DNA from: Ignavibacteria bacterium | GTDB lineage: Bacteria; Bacteroidota; Ignavibacteria; Tepidaquicellales; Tepidaquicellaceae | Direction: 5' to 3' | Assembly (NCBI GenBank): GCA_016704345.1 | Contig: JADJAH010000032.1 | Location: forward strand, 1-27,433 | DNA length: 27,433 nucleotides | Part shown: one piece after another, positions 8,289-17,620 of the stretch | Layout: the number at the start of each line of letters is the position of its first letter | How positions within the stretch are numbered: the first letter of the stretch is position 1 | Notes under the pieces: model-generated | Told to the model about the DNA's origin: nothing | What the model saw: the letters and a program-made list of their open reading frames with translations, nothing else | The model's database searches: none | Made by a program: the position numbers and the translations under genes

Positions 8289-9484
8289 AAGAATACATTT
8301 TTGTCTTACTCACTTTTCTTTTCGTTTGAGTGGGTGTGGGGAAAAGCCGTCCGATGTTATTGAATTAAAAGACAAACAACGAGACATCGAAATCATCTAG
8401 TCCGGAAACAAATTCAACAGACAACAATAAGAAGAATGATATTGACCGGAATGTGACAGGCATTTATGAACTCAATGATTTTTTTGGAGACAGCAAGGAA
8501 CTGGCTAAACAATCAGAGGAGATATTAGCAGGACTCAATGACTCGCAGAAAGTTGGACAAATGATAGTAACGGCAGTAGGTGTTTACGGCAAGCCGGAAT
8601 CTGTTGTCGCAGAGTTGATTTCAAAGAACAGGATAGGAGGTGTCTTGCTGCTAAAGGGTTCAAAGGCTGAGTTTGAAAAGTATGTAAATAACTTCAAGAA
8701 AAGAGCAGCGGAAAGTAACTCTTTACCTTTGATCTTCTCAGCAGATGCTGAACCGAGTTTGATTAACATCAAGATCTCCGGAATCAAGAAGTTTGAGCCA
8801 ACCAATGCTGCTAAAAATGTGAGGGAATCGGCTGTTCAGATTACAGAAATCTTAAAGAAAATTGGAGTAAATCAGAACTACGCTCCGGTTTGTGATTTGT
8901 CATATAATACAGAAATCATTGGAAACAGATCATATGGAAGCAACACTGACAATGTAGTTAAGTTAGCAGGTGAGTTCATCTCTGAGACTCAGAGAGCAAA
9001 CATTATAGCAACTGCAAAACATTTTCCCGGACATGGAAATGTTAAAGGAGACAGCCACAAGGATTTGGTATTTATCAATGGCGATATGAAAGAACTGAAG
9101 GTGTTTGAAGAAATCATTAAGAAGAATGTAATTTCTGTTATGGTGGGGCATATAGCTATCAGGAATAATAGTAAATATGATACTAAAGGATTTCCGTCGA
9201 CTTTAAGCAAAACGATTGTAACAGATCTACTTAAAAACGAACTGGGGTTCAGAGGATTAGTAGTTACTGATGCAATGAATATGAATGGCGTCAATAAGTT
9301 TCAGTCTCCATCTCTGAACGCCATCAAGGCAGGTTGCGATATGGTGATAATGCCAAGTGATGAAGTCAAACTTATCAATTCTGTAGTATCTGACATGCAA
9401 CACAATGAAGCTTTCAAAACGCAGATTTATGATTCCGTAAGAAAAATCATAAGAGCCAAAATCTGCCTTGGGCTGTTCAACTAA
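8282..9484 (+). CDS. GH3 family (NagZ-like) beta-N-acetylhexosaminidase lipoprotein (5' frameshifts)
   Basis: The start is placed at the ATG at 8282, where a lipoprotein signal begins (MVKEYIFVLLTFLF). After a one-base shift near 8325 it reaches the lipobox LSGC, and after another near 8375-8385 it joins the long frame that runs to 9484. The long frame has GH3 signatures: NYAPVCDL, IGNRSYGS, KHFPGHG with GDSH (about 9015-9060), MVGHI, and VVTDAMNMNG (about 9258-9290), where the Asp is the expected nucleophile. NagZ-type enzymes remove N-acetylglucosamine from peptidoglycan fragments; usual NagZ is cytoplasmic, whereas this one is predicted to be lipid-anchored and exported. The usual DxEGG segment reads ADAEPSL here, so activity is uncertain. 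It closes the kinase operon with a short overlap. Confidence 0.88.
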
Positions 9485-9552
9485 TAACACTGGATTGGTC
9501 GAGTTTAAGAAAAGAGATTACTTTCAAGAAACTAAAAGTGAGAATAATTAAA

Positions 9553-9821
9553 ATGATGAAAAGATTAACTGTAATATTAATGATTTTCGGATTCACGTCA
9601 ATATCTAACGGACAAATTGGTGAAGGAGTTGTAAGGATTACAAAGATGATTCAAGATTCACTTGAGATTAATTTTACGTATGAATACTATGATTTGGTAA
9701 TATCATATTTGTAATTGAAATTAATTTTAAAAGGATACTGCAACCGGTCAAATAGCAGAGTTCAATGTATTGTTTCAGAAATTTCGATGGTGATTTCTAT
9801 CTGAAATTTGAGGATGATTGA
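9553..9821 (+). pseudogene. Short secreted protein, frame-disrupted, unknown function
   Basis: Two adjacent ATGs (9553 and 9556) begin a signal peptide ending near ISNGQ, followed by about 30 residues (IGEGVVRITKMIQDSLEI) before a stop at 9712-9714. Other frames downstream carry protein-like pieces: KDTATGQIAEFNVLFQ at about 9730-9780 and RNFDGDFYLKFEDD at about 9777-9821. The sum would be a secreted protein of about 90 residues with at least two indels. I recognise no family. About 70 bp separate it from the GH3 gene. Confidence 0.4.
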
Positions 9822-9953
9822 TGATTTAACAGCATATAGATATAGTTTAAATATTTTTTAGAGAGAGTGATTTTTATAGAATGAGAAAGGGTTCGACAAC
9901 TTTGAATGATACAACAACAAAAAAACTTTTTCTAAGAAAAGTAAATATCAACC

Positions 9954-10601
9954 ATGATGACAAAAAACTACTTTAATATTCTTCTTATTTTGTTTCTTCT
10001 CACTTCCTGTATAGAAAAAGAATCAGATGTAAAAGCTATCACTCAAAGTAAAGATTTTACTGAGCAGTTTGAAAAATTCAAAACTACTTATAATAGTAAG
10101 AATATTTACGAGCTAAACGAATATATAAATCCGGAATTCGGTTTTTTTGTTTTGGATAATCCGGGTGCCACTGTTAATGCTTATCAGTTTAACTCTTTTG
10201 ATTCTATTTTCAAAAATTCCAGGGAGACGGATCTATACAGATTAAAAAATATTGAAATATCATGTGAACCTAAAAGAGGAAAAATTCCAGTATATAGATG
10301 TGGTGACGATGGTAGTAGTGAGGGTTGGGACAAAGTAGGGTGTTATTACAGTGATGATTTTGAACGTAATTTGGCAACTGGAATTTATTATTTTGTTGAT
10401 GAGGATGGTAATTCAGGCATTGACGATAATGGAAACTATACTGAAGCGAATTATTTGCTTCAAGCTAAATTTAATAGGAATGCAGGGCAATGTGAAAACG
10501 TGTTTTACTCAACTAATTTCATGATCGGTTTGTATTTTGGTGAGATCAATGGAAAACTTTACCTGTTAATGATTAATCTTGTCACTCCATGTGACGCTTG
10601 A
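9954..10601 (+). CDS. Lipoprotein of unknown function
   Basis: This intact 215-residue protein has an N-terminal signal with lipobox LLTSC (Cys at about 19). The mature part contains several Cys residues (about four in ISCEP, YRCGDD, GCYYS, QCENV, plus a final one in TPCDA), aromatic-rich strands and FMIGLYFGEINGKLYLLMI near the end, which suggests a beta-rich, NTF2-like or similar exported fold with possible disulfides. Its N-terminal pattern (FKTTYNSKNIYELNEYINPEFGFFVLD) resembles small Bacteroidota lipoproteins of the NTF2-like type. I cannot name a family. It stands alone with over 80 bp on either side. Confidence 0.75.
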   Translation: MMTKNYFNILLILFLLTSCIEKESDVKAITQSKDFTEQFEKFKTTYNSKNIYELNEYINPEFGFFVLDNPGATVNAYQFNSFDSIFKNSRETDLYRLKNIEISCEPKRGKIPVYRCGDDGSSEGWDKVGCYYSDDFERNLATGIYYFVDEDGNSGIDDNGNYTEANYLLQAKFNRNAGQCENVFYSTNFMIGLYFGEINGKLYLLMINLVTPCDA

Positions 10602-10687
10602 ATATTTTTATGAATAACTCACTTAAAATATTGAACCTCTCATTTGTAAATCTTAGACGTAATTTATAAAAATATAGTAATCGGTTT

Positions 10688-11276
10688 TTGATTTTGCTAT
10701 ATATTTCTTCTGCTCCAAATGCTTCTGATCACTCTTCAGTATATTCCTACAATACAGACGTTGCATTTCTGAGAATAAAGCAGGATGTAATAGATATTCC
10801 TTTTTATAAAATTACGTTCTTTACATGTTTACACTTCAATATTTGTATTACCAGCAGGTCTGACACAATTCTCAGCCATATATAAGGAAACATTACGCAG
10901 AACTCCACAGAATAACAGGATGGGTTTATGCTTTTACAGTAGTTCTTCTTGCGGGACCCTCAGGATTTTACATGGGTGTATATGCAAACGGAGGAATGAT
11001 ATCTCAAATTGCGTTCTGCATACTTGCCGTATATGGATATATTTACACCTATGGCAATTGTCAGAGCAAAGCAAAATAATTTTAAATCACTAGGGAATAT
11101 CTGATAAGAAGCTTTGCATTAACACTATCAGCAATTACTTTAAGAGCATGGAATATATTTTGGTTTTTCTTTTCGAACCAAGACCAATGGATGTCTATCA
11201 GCTAGTTGCATGGCTGGGATGGATTCCGAATTTGTTAATTGCCGAAATAATAATAACCAAACTTAATAAAAAATGA
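10688..11276 (+). pseudogene. DUF2306-type membrane protein, heavily frameshifted
   Basis: Pieces of one membrane protein follow in order through several frames: FLRIKQDVIDIPFYKI (to about 10810), YTSIFVLPAGLTQFSAIY (about 10829-10882), HRITGWVYAFTVVLLAGPSG with YMGVYANGG (about 10885-11000), MAIVRAKQNNFKS (about 11050-11090), IRSFALTLSAITLRAW (about 11103-11150) and LVAWLGWIPNLLIAEI (about 11190-11276). This order of motifs (QFS, HRxxGWVY, GGxxSQ, IRSFALTxxAxTLR, WxxNL) matches the DUF2306 family of predicted integral membrane proteins of unknown function. At least four frame changes are needed. The final TGA overlaps the next ATG (ATGA). The family call rests on recalled motifs. Confidence 0.7.
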
Positions 11277-11795
11277 GAATACTTATCTTAATCTTAACGA
11301 CTACATTTTTATTTTTCATACAATATAGAAAACAAAGATGTTTCAAATAAAACAGATAATTCTTTACAAAAAATTGAAGAGCCAAATGTAGAAAACAACA
11401 GTTTGGAAAAAATTGATAGAAAAGTGATATAGAAATAATTACAGAATCAAATTTCAAATATGACGCTACACTAGAACTTTCTGATACTGTCTTTAATCGT
11501 GTGCCTTATCTTGATGGTCTACAATATAAATGATATAAATAATTTAATGCCTCACTATAATACTCAAAAGAAGATTTAGAAAACTTTTATAAAGATGATT
11601 TGGAAATAATACGAAATGTGATATACGCAAGACATGGATACATTTTTTAAATCAGACAACTTTAAAAATATTTTCAAGAAAACGTATATTGGTATCATCG
11701 AGAAGATGTGAATGACAAATTAACGGAAATAGAACTAAAAATATTAATTTGATCAAGAGATGTGAGCAATATGCAAGAAACAGGTGTTTGATAGA
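11273..11795 (+). pseudogene. YARHG-domain exported protein, frameshifted copy 1
   Basis: The ATG at 11273 opens a signal peptide (MRILILILTTTFLFF). A frame change near 11320 gives a polar linker (NIENKDVSNKTDNS...), another near 11430 gives FKYDATLELSDTVFNRV, and from about 11565 a YARHG domain follows: DLEIIRNVIYARHGYIF, a shift, then KSDNFKNIF, a shift, then YWYHREDVNDKLTEIE and NLIKR. YARHG is a small extracellular domain of unknown function named for this motif. The arrangement matches the better-preserved gene just downstream, so these are tandem paralogs. At least five indels are required, so it is either dead or badly sequenced. The end is approximate. Confidence 0.6.
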
Positions 11796-11812
11796 TAATA
11801 AATTAAAAAATC

Positions 11813-12689
11813 ATGAAAAACATTTTCTACTTAATTCTTACAATTGTTTTTGTTTCCTGCGGGAAAACAGAAAAACCCGATTCTCAGAGCAATGAGCCAA
11901 TAAATACAATATCTAAGACAACTGAAGTTAAGTCAACTTCGATGAATGATTCTTTGAAAAAGATTTACGGTTATTATGTTGGTGAATTTATTGCAGTAAA
12001 GTATAATGAAGAAAGTCCTTATACTTACAGCAATAAAATTACAGTTTCGATTGACTCCCTAATAGGTGATATGCTATACGGTCACAGTGTGGTCGCGGGA
12101 AATGAAAGACCATTTAAAGGTAAATATGAATATAAAAACAAAGTTTATATAGCAAAAGTAACTGAACCAGGTGATGATAAATATGACGGTGAATTTATTT
12201 TTGATATTTTTCCTGAACAGCAATTAATTAAAGGTATCTGGAATTCTTTTAAAAGCGACATATTAGTCACGATGCGTAAGTATGATCTTAAAAAGAGGGA
12301 TTTTGTCTATAGTGAAAATAATTACACCACCACCGAAAAGATTTTGAAAGACTGTACGAACAGAACCCTAAATATCCGGATAAGATGGAGAAAATATCCG
12401 GAGATGTTTCAAGCATAAATGCTTCCAATGTTCTGCTCAGAAAAAGTGATGTAGAGAATTTATACAAAGGCGATCTTGAAGTCATAAGAAATTCGATTTA
12501 TGCAAGACACGGTTACTCTTTTTAAGAACAGGAAAATGAGATATTTTTTTTATTAATTATATAGACTGGTATATGCCTGTTAATACAGATATCAGAAATA
12601 GCTTAACAGATATTGAGAAAAAAAACATTGAACTGTTAAAGAGATATGAAGAGCATGCTGAAAATTATTATGATGAATACGGAAGATAA
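11813..12689 (+). CDS. YARHG-domain lipoprotein, copy 2 (frameshifts in C-terminal third)
   Basis: The N-terminal signal peptide has lipobox FVSC (Cys16). The first 195 or so residues are in one frame and include YGYYVGEFIAVKYN and YGHSVVAGNERPFKG, a segment I recall from YARHG lipoproteins. The frame then changes near 12410 to give LLRKSDVENLYKGDLEVI and NSIYARHGYSF (about 12455-12523), then two more shifts at runs of T (12520-12555) lead to IDWYMPVNTDIRNSLTDIEK and the C-terminus at 12689. The joined domain carries the conserved Arg-Asn, YARHG, Trp-Tyr and Asp-Ile-Glu positions. It is expected on the periplasmic side or cell surface; its function is unknown. Confidence 0.75.
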
Positions 12690-12713
12690 AATTCTCAATT
12701 TCATATAATCAAA

Positions 12714-12947
12714 ATGATAAATTTCAAATTGGTTATTCTTCTTCTAATTGCATTTTTATCACCTGCAATGAAATGAAAAAATCAAACGTATAAGATAACA
12801 GAGTAAAGTGATTAAAGAAAGAAGAACTCGAATTCAGGAAAAAGAAATTAGATCTGAAAGAAAGAATTGGCAAGCATAAGAAAACAATAGTTCGGAGGAA
12901 TCTCGCCATCTCAAAATACCTAAGGGATTTTTTTAAAAAAATTAACT
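12714..12947 (+). pseudogene. Truncated lipoprotein remnant with Lys/Glu-rich helix
   Basis: The ATG at 12714 opens a signal peptide (MINFKLVILLLIAF). With a one-base shift near 12760 it reaches TCNEMKKSN, a plausible lipidated Cys, and then a charged helical piece follows (KKEELEFRKKKLDLKER, about 12815-12866). The sequence loses protein character before the AT palindrome at 12927-12942. Charged helices of this kind occur in relatives of the two upstream proteins, so it may be a third member of the cluster that lost its C-terminal domain. This is tentative. Confidence 0.35.
12927..12942. terminator. AT-only palindrome between convergent genes
   Basis: A perfect 16-bp palindrome made of seven T followed by seven A, flanked by A and T, lies between the end of the + strand lipoprotein cluster and the end of the - strand PQQ gene. 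Its place fits a bidirectional transcription end, but with no GC stem it would be weak. Confidence 0.25.
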
Positions 12948-12956
12948 TGAACGGTT

Positions 12957-14431
12957 TTAGTCTCCAAAGCAATACAAGTAACCGTCTCTGGAACCGACAT
13001 AAATTCTGCCGTCATATACAATTGGAGTGGCTTCTAAAGATGTCCTGAACAAGTCAACTAATTCAAGTTTCAGTTCAGGAGTAATTCTGAATAAGTGCAG
13101 TCCGTTATAGCCTCCTGCAATAACTACATCATTAATCATCAACGGAGAGGAAATAGAAGCTCCCATCTTGAACTTGTCATAAACAATCGGTGTCGCGAAC
13201 AAACTTTTGCCATCAAAGCCTGTGACTCTTTCGTTTGAACTAACTGAATCTGTATCAATCAGATACAAATATCCGTCAATTCCATTTACTGCAGCCAGAT
13301 TCTTTCCGCTTACTTTAGAATACAAAGTATTAACGGCGGGCGAACCGACAATTCCTCCCTGCCAGTCAAGAAAACTCTTGTTGCCGGTTGGCAAAAACCA
13401 AACAACGGATTCTTCCGGATCCTTTGCAGGATTCAGTTTGAGAAGGCCTCCACTTCCGGGAATATGCTGCTTCTCGATCGGTATAAGCAGACAACTGTCT
13501 TGAGTTATCGCAGGCGTGCCGTTCAGATCAGAACCTATGTGGAACTCCCAGTCAATTTCTTTTTGACTTCAGATTCATTCCATAAACATATCCGGCACCC
13601 GTGGCGAGAAAAATGCGATTTCCAAGAAGCACCGGTGATGATTCAATTACAATATTGGTTTTTCCTTTTGTTGCACCAAACAGCTTGAATTCATCAATGA
13701 CTTCAGGTTCATGCCATTTTTTATCTTCAGTAGTTTTTATAGGATTCAGGACTGAAAGAATTCCGTTTTCAAGTCCCGCGTAAAGTGTATCTCTCAGTAT
13801 GAGAGGTGAGCCGTCTACGTCTCTGCTGACGCTATGAGTTTGCGGGACGTTGTAGCGCCAGATTTCCTTTCCTGTCAGTGCAGATATTGCCCTCAAACTA
13901 AATGCGTTCTTTGATCCCAGGGATGTTCCATATCCTCGCCGACTGCCTTGAATAATAACATGCTTCATATTCACGTCACCGACTGATTCAAGAGAGCTAA
14001 GCGAACCGGTACCTTTTATAACATCATCAAATTTGTACTGCCATAAGATTCTGCCGTCAGTTGCATTAATTTTCTTCAGGTTGTAGTCGAGAGAACCTTG
14101 GTACAAATACAGAGTATCATTTTCCCTGGTCAGAAGCGGCTGACCTGTCCACCCGGCGCCTTCCCAATAATCATTTCCACCCTTTCTGTAAGAAGATGAT
14201 TTACCCCTTACCCAAATGAATTTTCCATTTGAGATTCAGCTTAGCAGGCGGTTCATTACCATAATAATTTCTCTGAGCATTTCCGCGGAAAGTGCCAATA
14301 ACAATTTTGAAAGATTCTTCGGATGTTTTCTCTGCGACATAATCTTTAACCGGAGACTTGATTTGTTCTGCAGATTGTTCAGTACAGGAAGCAACAAAAA
14401 GTGTAAGAAAGAAAAGGATAACTATTCTCAA
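12957..14431 (-). CDS. PQQ-type beta-propeller lipoprotein (two frameshifts)
   Basis: Read on the minus strand, the ATG at 14431 starts a lipoprotein signal with lipobox VASC (Cys16). After the first frame (to 14201) the protein continues without loss in the next frames (14200-13552 and then to 12957), the junctions being near 14205 and 13555. Repeated blade motifs are visible: ATDGRILWQYKF, ALTGKEIWRYNV, DTLYAGLENGILSVLNP, NRIFLATGAGYVYGMN, NLAAVNGIDGYLYLIDTD, VIAGGYNGLHLF and GRIYVGSRDGYLYCFGD. These are PQQ-like propeller strands, as in BamB and many Bacteroidota lipoproteins. It ends 10 bp from the converging + strand region. It most likely serves as a binding scaffold in the periplasm or on the outer membrane; no catalytic residues or partner can be inferred. 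Confidence 0.85.
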
Positions 14432-14446
14432 CAGTCAACAAATTAA

Positions 14447-15214
14447 TTAATAAGTTTTTAAACTCGCTTGTCGAACTCGCTTCAACTCTAAGCAATGCAA
14501 CTATGTGGATGGATTTCTTAAGCTCAAATCAAAATAGTTCTTTTATTATTCTCAATAATCAACCCTTGATTGCTTTGTCCTACGTAATAATTTCAGTTCT
14601 CTGCCACGCCGGCGCTCTCCAAAAACTCCTTCTTTTACAAAGTGTCCCTTATTTATTGAAGCTCGAACATCTTTGATAAATCTTATATCTTGTTGGATTC
14701 CTTCAATGCATCTGGTCTTATTCCGATTCCAAACTTGTGCGTGTTTTGCTTTACCAAGAATACTATTTTTGTGACAAGTTAATTAATTTGATCCAAAAGT
14801 TTTGTACTAAATTTGGGGCGGAGCACTATCAACTTCTAAAACAAATCCTGCACGGCATTTATACTCAAGGCAATGGCGAATCAGATATCTGATCTCGCGA
14901 GGAAGAGATCAATCTTGGTTCAATATCTGACAATATTTAGGATTTCTCATTGATTAAAGACGGATGAATAATTCAGCATTCTGCTTCCCCAAACATTTAC
15001 TGATGTGTGTAGGTGGAAATATTTAACTTGCCTAAGAATTTAGAATTTGTTTAAGTTTGTTTGAGCATTTCAAGTACTTGCTTGTGAAGATTCTCAGACT
15101 ATCGGTGTTGATTTCTATTTGTATTACGCTAATTTATCAAGCATTTTTTGAGATTAAAGTAGTGAAAATCGTAATGGAAATAATACATTAGGAACTATTT
15201 AAGAATAAAATCAA
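14447..15214. other. Long intergenic stretch without an intact gene
   Basis: No complete gene is visible on either strand. The one notable piece is an open minus-strand frame from 14782 to 14552 (76 residues, ending in TGA) with no ATG, GTG or TTG start; its translation looks protein-like (CIEGIQQDIRFIKDVRAS, then VFGERRRGREL). It may be a leftover of a broken gene. The right half (about 14800-15200) is AT-rich, with no hairpin or motif I would defend; it must contain the promoter of the gene at 15215. Confidence 0.4.
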
Positions 15215-16255
15215 ATGCAAAAAATGAACAAAATAATTATTCTATTATTTCTCTTTCTAATCGTAATCAACAGAACAAGCTATTCGCAATCGGATTATAA
15301 AATTTCAGCAAATGGTTATACTTTTGAATCTTACAATGATCACGAAGTTTCACTAAAAATTTATTTATCGTCTTACAGCCTTGGATCAGTAACTGAATGG
15401 GATGGTGATTTATCCGGGTTTGTGCTTTCTTCTGAAAGAGGTCAAAAAGTTTTTCCGCTAAAAGAATTTATTCCTGTCATTAATGAAAAAAACACAGGAA
15501 CAAAGCCAGCAGTGTTTACTTTAATTTATCTTGTCCCGAAGAATGCTGACTACATAGTCTTAAAATTACCGGACAAATACAATAACTTAAACATAAAGAT
15601 TTACGACAAAAGTTATAACGCTCAAAATCAAATCACTGAAAAAAAATACGATAGGAAAGATTGAAAATTATTTGGGTCTATACTTTGCAATACCCTATCA
15701 AGCTGAGAATGTGAGTTCCGTTAATTTAAAAAAATCAGTGAATCATTTGGGAATCGGAATCGGAATTCTCCCAATTCTCCAAAAATTTGGCAAATCTAAT
15801 CATACTATCTTATTTGCTGAATTAAAGCAAGAATTTAATTTTGCACTTGCATACAAGTCTCAGACTTCTCAAACCTTTACAATACAAATGCGAACGGATA
15901 TCAAGTCTCTGAGATATCCAGGATTCATCTGACAGTAAAAATTTTATATATAGTTTTGGGTTGGGGGTTTTCACACAATTTGGGTTTTATAAAGCCAATG
16001 TTGACGGTGAGCGCTGCTTTTCTTGATCTTAAATTCAATGACATTACTGTTCATGATCAAGCAAATGAACGAAAATTTTTTCCTGGAATTACAGCATGGG
16101 GTTATCGAATTGATATTGGATTTAGCATTCCTGTATCTACTTTATATTTCGGATATTCTTTCTCCCGCTTTAATCCAAGAACAAATATAGACTTTCTTAA
16201 TAAACCTGTGATCTATAATTCAATACAATTTGGTGTGAAAGGATTTGGAATATGA
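15215..16255 (+). CDS. Secreted protein with putative outer-membrane barrel (frameshifted)
   Basis: A signal peptide (MNKIIILLFLFLIVIN ... TSYSQ) starts a protein that runs to 15664 in one frame, continues from about 15655 in a second (IENYLGLYFAIPYQAEN, LGIGIGILPILQKFG) and from about 15870 in a third (NTNANGYQVSEISRIHL, then GWGFSHNLGFIKPMLTV) to the stop at 16255. The N-terminal 140 residues look like a small beta domain (SGFVLSSERGQKVFPLKEF). The remaining 200 have the alternating aromatic/small pattern of an outer-membrane barrel (YRIDIGFSIPVSTLYFGYSF). The overall length of about 345 residues would suit such a protein. Its stop overlaps the next ATG (ATGA), so the two genes are co-transcribed. 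No family is recognised with confidence. Confidence 0.6.
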
Positions 16256-17053
16256 AAACAATGATTTTGACATTTTTAATGCTTTTTATATCGCAAGTTA
16301 AACCAAACTATTCACAAGAAGACTATGATTATTTAGAAAATATGGCTGCAATTAAGAATGCTGGGGTAATTTATGAGGCAAAATATATACTTAAAAATAA
16401 TTATTTGGTACGTGAAGATTCCACAATTTACTTTTTTAATACAAAGAATATGATTACAAGAATTGTAGAAGGTAAATCATACTCAATACCAATCAAAGAA
16501 TTTTTTTATGACTCACAGGATAGGATCAGTAGAATTGAAAATAATACCAATGGAGTAAAGTATAAGAATTTGTATGAGTATCAGTCTGGAAGATTAACTT
16601 TTATCAAAACAAGAGATGTGAAAAACAAGTTGATCAATAGCGTGAAGTTTCATTATAATAGCAAAGGAGAACTCACTAAAAAAAACTGCGACAGAAAAGA
16701 AATATGCAGTATTAAATCAATACTACAACGGAAACAAAATTAAGGCAGAGATAACCAATAATTCCAAAAGTAAAACCGACATCGAATATTTATATGATGA
16801 TAACAATAATTTGATAATGGAGAAAATATTTGACACCATGAAATCCAGTAAGAATAAAAAAAAATACTTAAAACTGAAGATTGAATACAAATATTACAAT
16901 GAAAATAAATTGTTGGAGAAAAAAAATTCATCTGACAGATAAGATTTCTGAAAAAAATAATTTATTTATATAATGAAGATAAGTCTCTAAAAAGAATGGC
17001 AAAGGCTTGATGCTCAGGGAAAGATTATTTTTGTTACCAAGTATCATTATTAA
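16252..17053 (+). CDS. Secreted YD-repeat-like protein 1 (frameshifted)
   Basis: A signal peptide (MKTMILTFLMLFISQ ... NYSQ) is followed by repeated units of the form Y/F-x-Y-D/N-x-x-x-x-hydrophobic: EFFYDSQDRISRIEN, LYEYQSGRLTFIKT, KFHYNSKGELTKK. After a frame change near 16690 come YYNGNKIKAEI, IEYLYDDNNNLIMEK and KYYNENKLLEKKN, and after further shifts (16930-17000) YNEDKSLKRM and LDAQGKIIFVTKYHY. These are degenerate YD-type strands, as in the secreted RHS-like proteins of Bacteroidota. No toxin or peptidase end is seen. At least three indels are required. It is related to the genes at 21858, 22632 and 26345. Confidence 0.6.
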
Positions 17054-17074
17054 TGTAAATTAAATACTAAACTA

Positions 17075-17548
17075 ATGAAATTTTTTTTATTGGGAGTTAT
17101 CTCTGTATTCTGTGTGATTTCATTAAATTGTGGATACAATATAGAAACTCAAACCGAGTATAATAATTTTTCAGGTGAATGGAGATATAATTTCATTCAA
17201 AGTCAGGACACATCATCAGGAATCTATAATTTAAGAGAAGATGGTAATGTTGATTGTACTGGTCAGAACTGCGTAGGTTTTAATAGCAATGATGTACTCA
17301 TTTCCCGAACATGGTCTTCGATTGGTGATCGTTTAACTGTTATTTTAAAGTATAGAGAGCCGAGTAATAATAACAGATTAGTAACGGGGACTTTTTAAGC
17401 AACACAATCGAGTAAAAATTACTTTATCGTTACTCTGTCATATTCAACCGGAAGTCAATGAAAATGGAGTGCAACAAAGATATTGACAGAAAACGATAAA
17501 ATAATTGACGAAAGTGAAAAAAAAGATGTGGGTAAGAATTCATATTAA
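17075..17548 (+). pseudogene. Small exported protein or lipoprotein with in-frame stops
   Basis: A signal sequence (MKFFLLGVISVFCVIS) ends in LNCG, a possible lipidation Cys. The mature part begins with NNFSGEWRYNFIQS and continues with LREDGNVDCTGQNC, VLISRTWSSIGDRLTVIL, the strand pattern of a small lipocalin-like or calycin-like exported protein. A TAA at 17396-17398 stops it, but the same frame goes on with convincing sequence (NYFIVTLSYSTGSQ), meets a TGA at 17459-17461, then KWSATKILTENDKIIDE to the TAA at 17546-17548. Here the breaks are substitutions or balanced indels rather than a single shift, which fits true decay better than homopolymer errors. Confidence 0.5.
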
Positions 17549-17620
17549 ATTTGTTGCTTATTTTTCAAAGTACTTTTTTGGAAGTGCTGTAATTAATAAA
17601 ATGGTTGAGGTCTCATGTAT

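Noticed and set aside
8989..9490. Long minus-strand frames across the GH3 gene
   Set aside because: They are antisense shadows of a gene with clear family motifs and have no start signals or recognisable domains.
14447..15214. tRNA or other structured RNA in the empty stretch
   Set aside because: I found no cloverleaf pattern, CCA end or conserved T-loop, and no stable GC stem.
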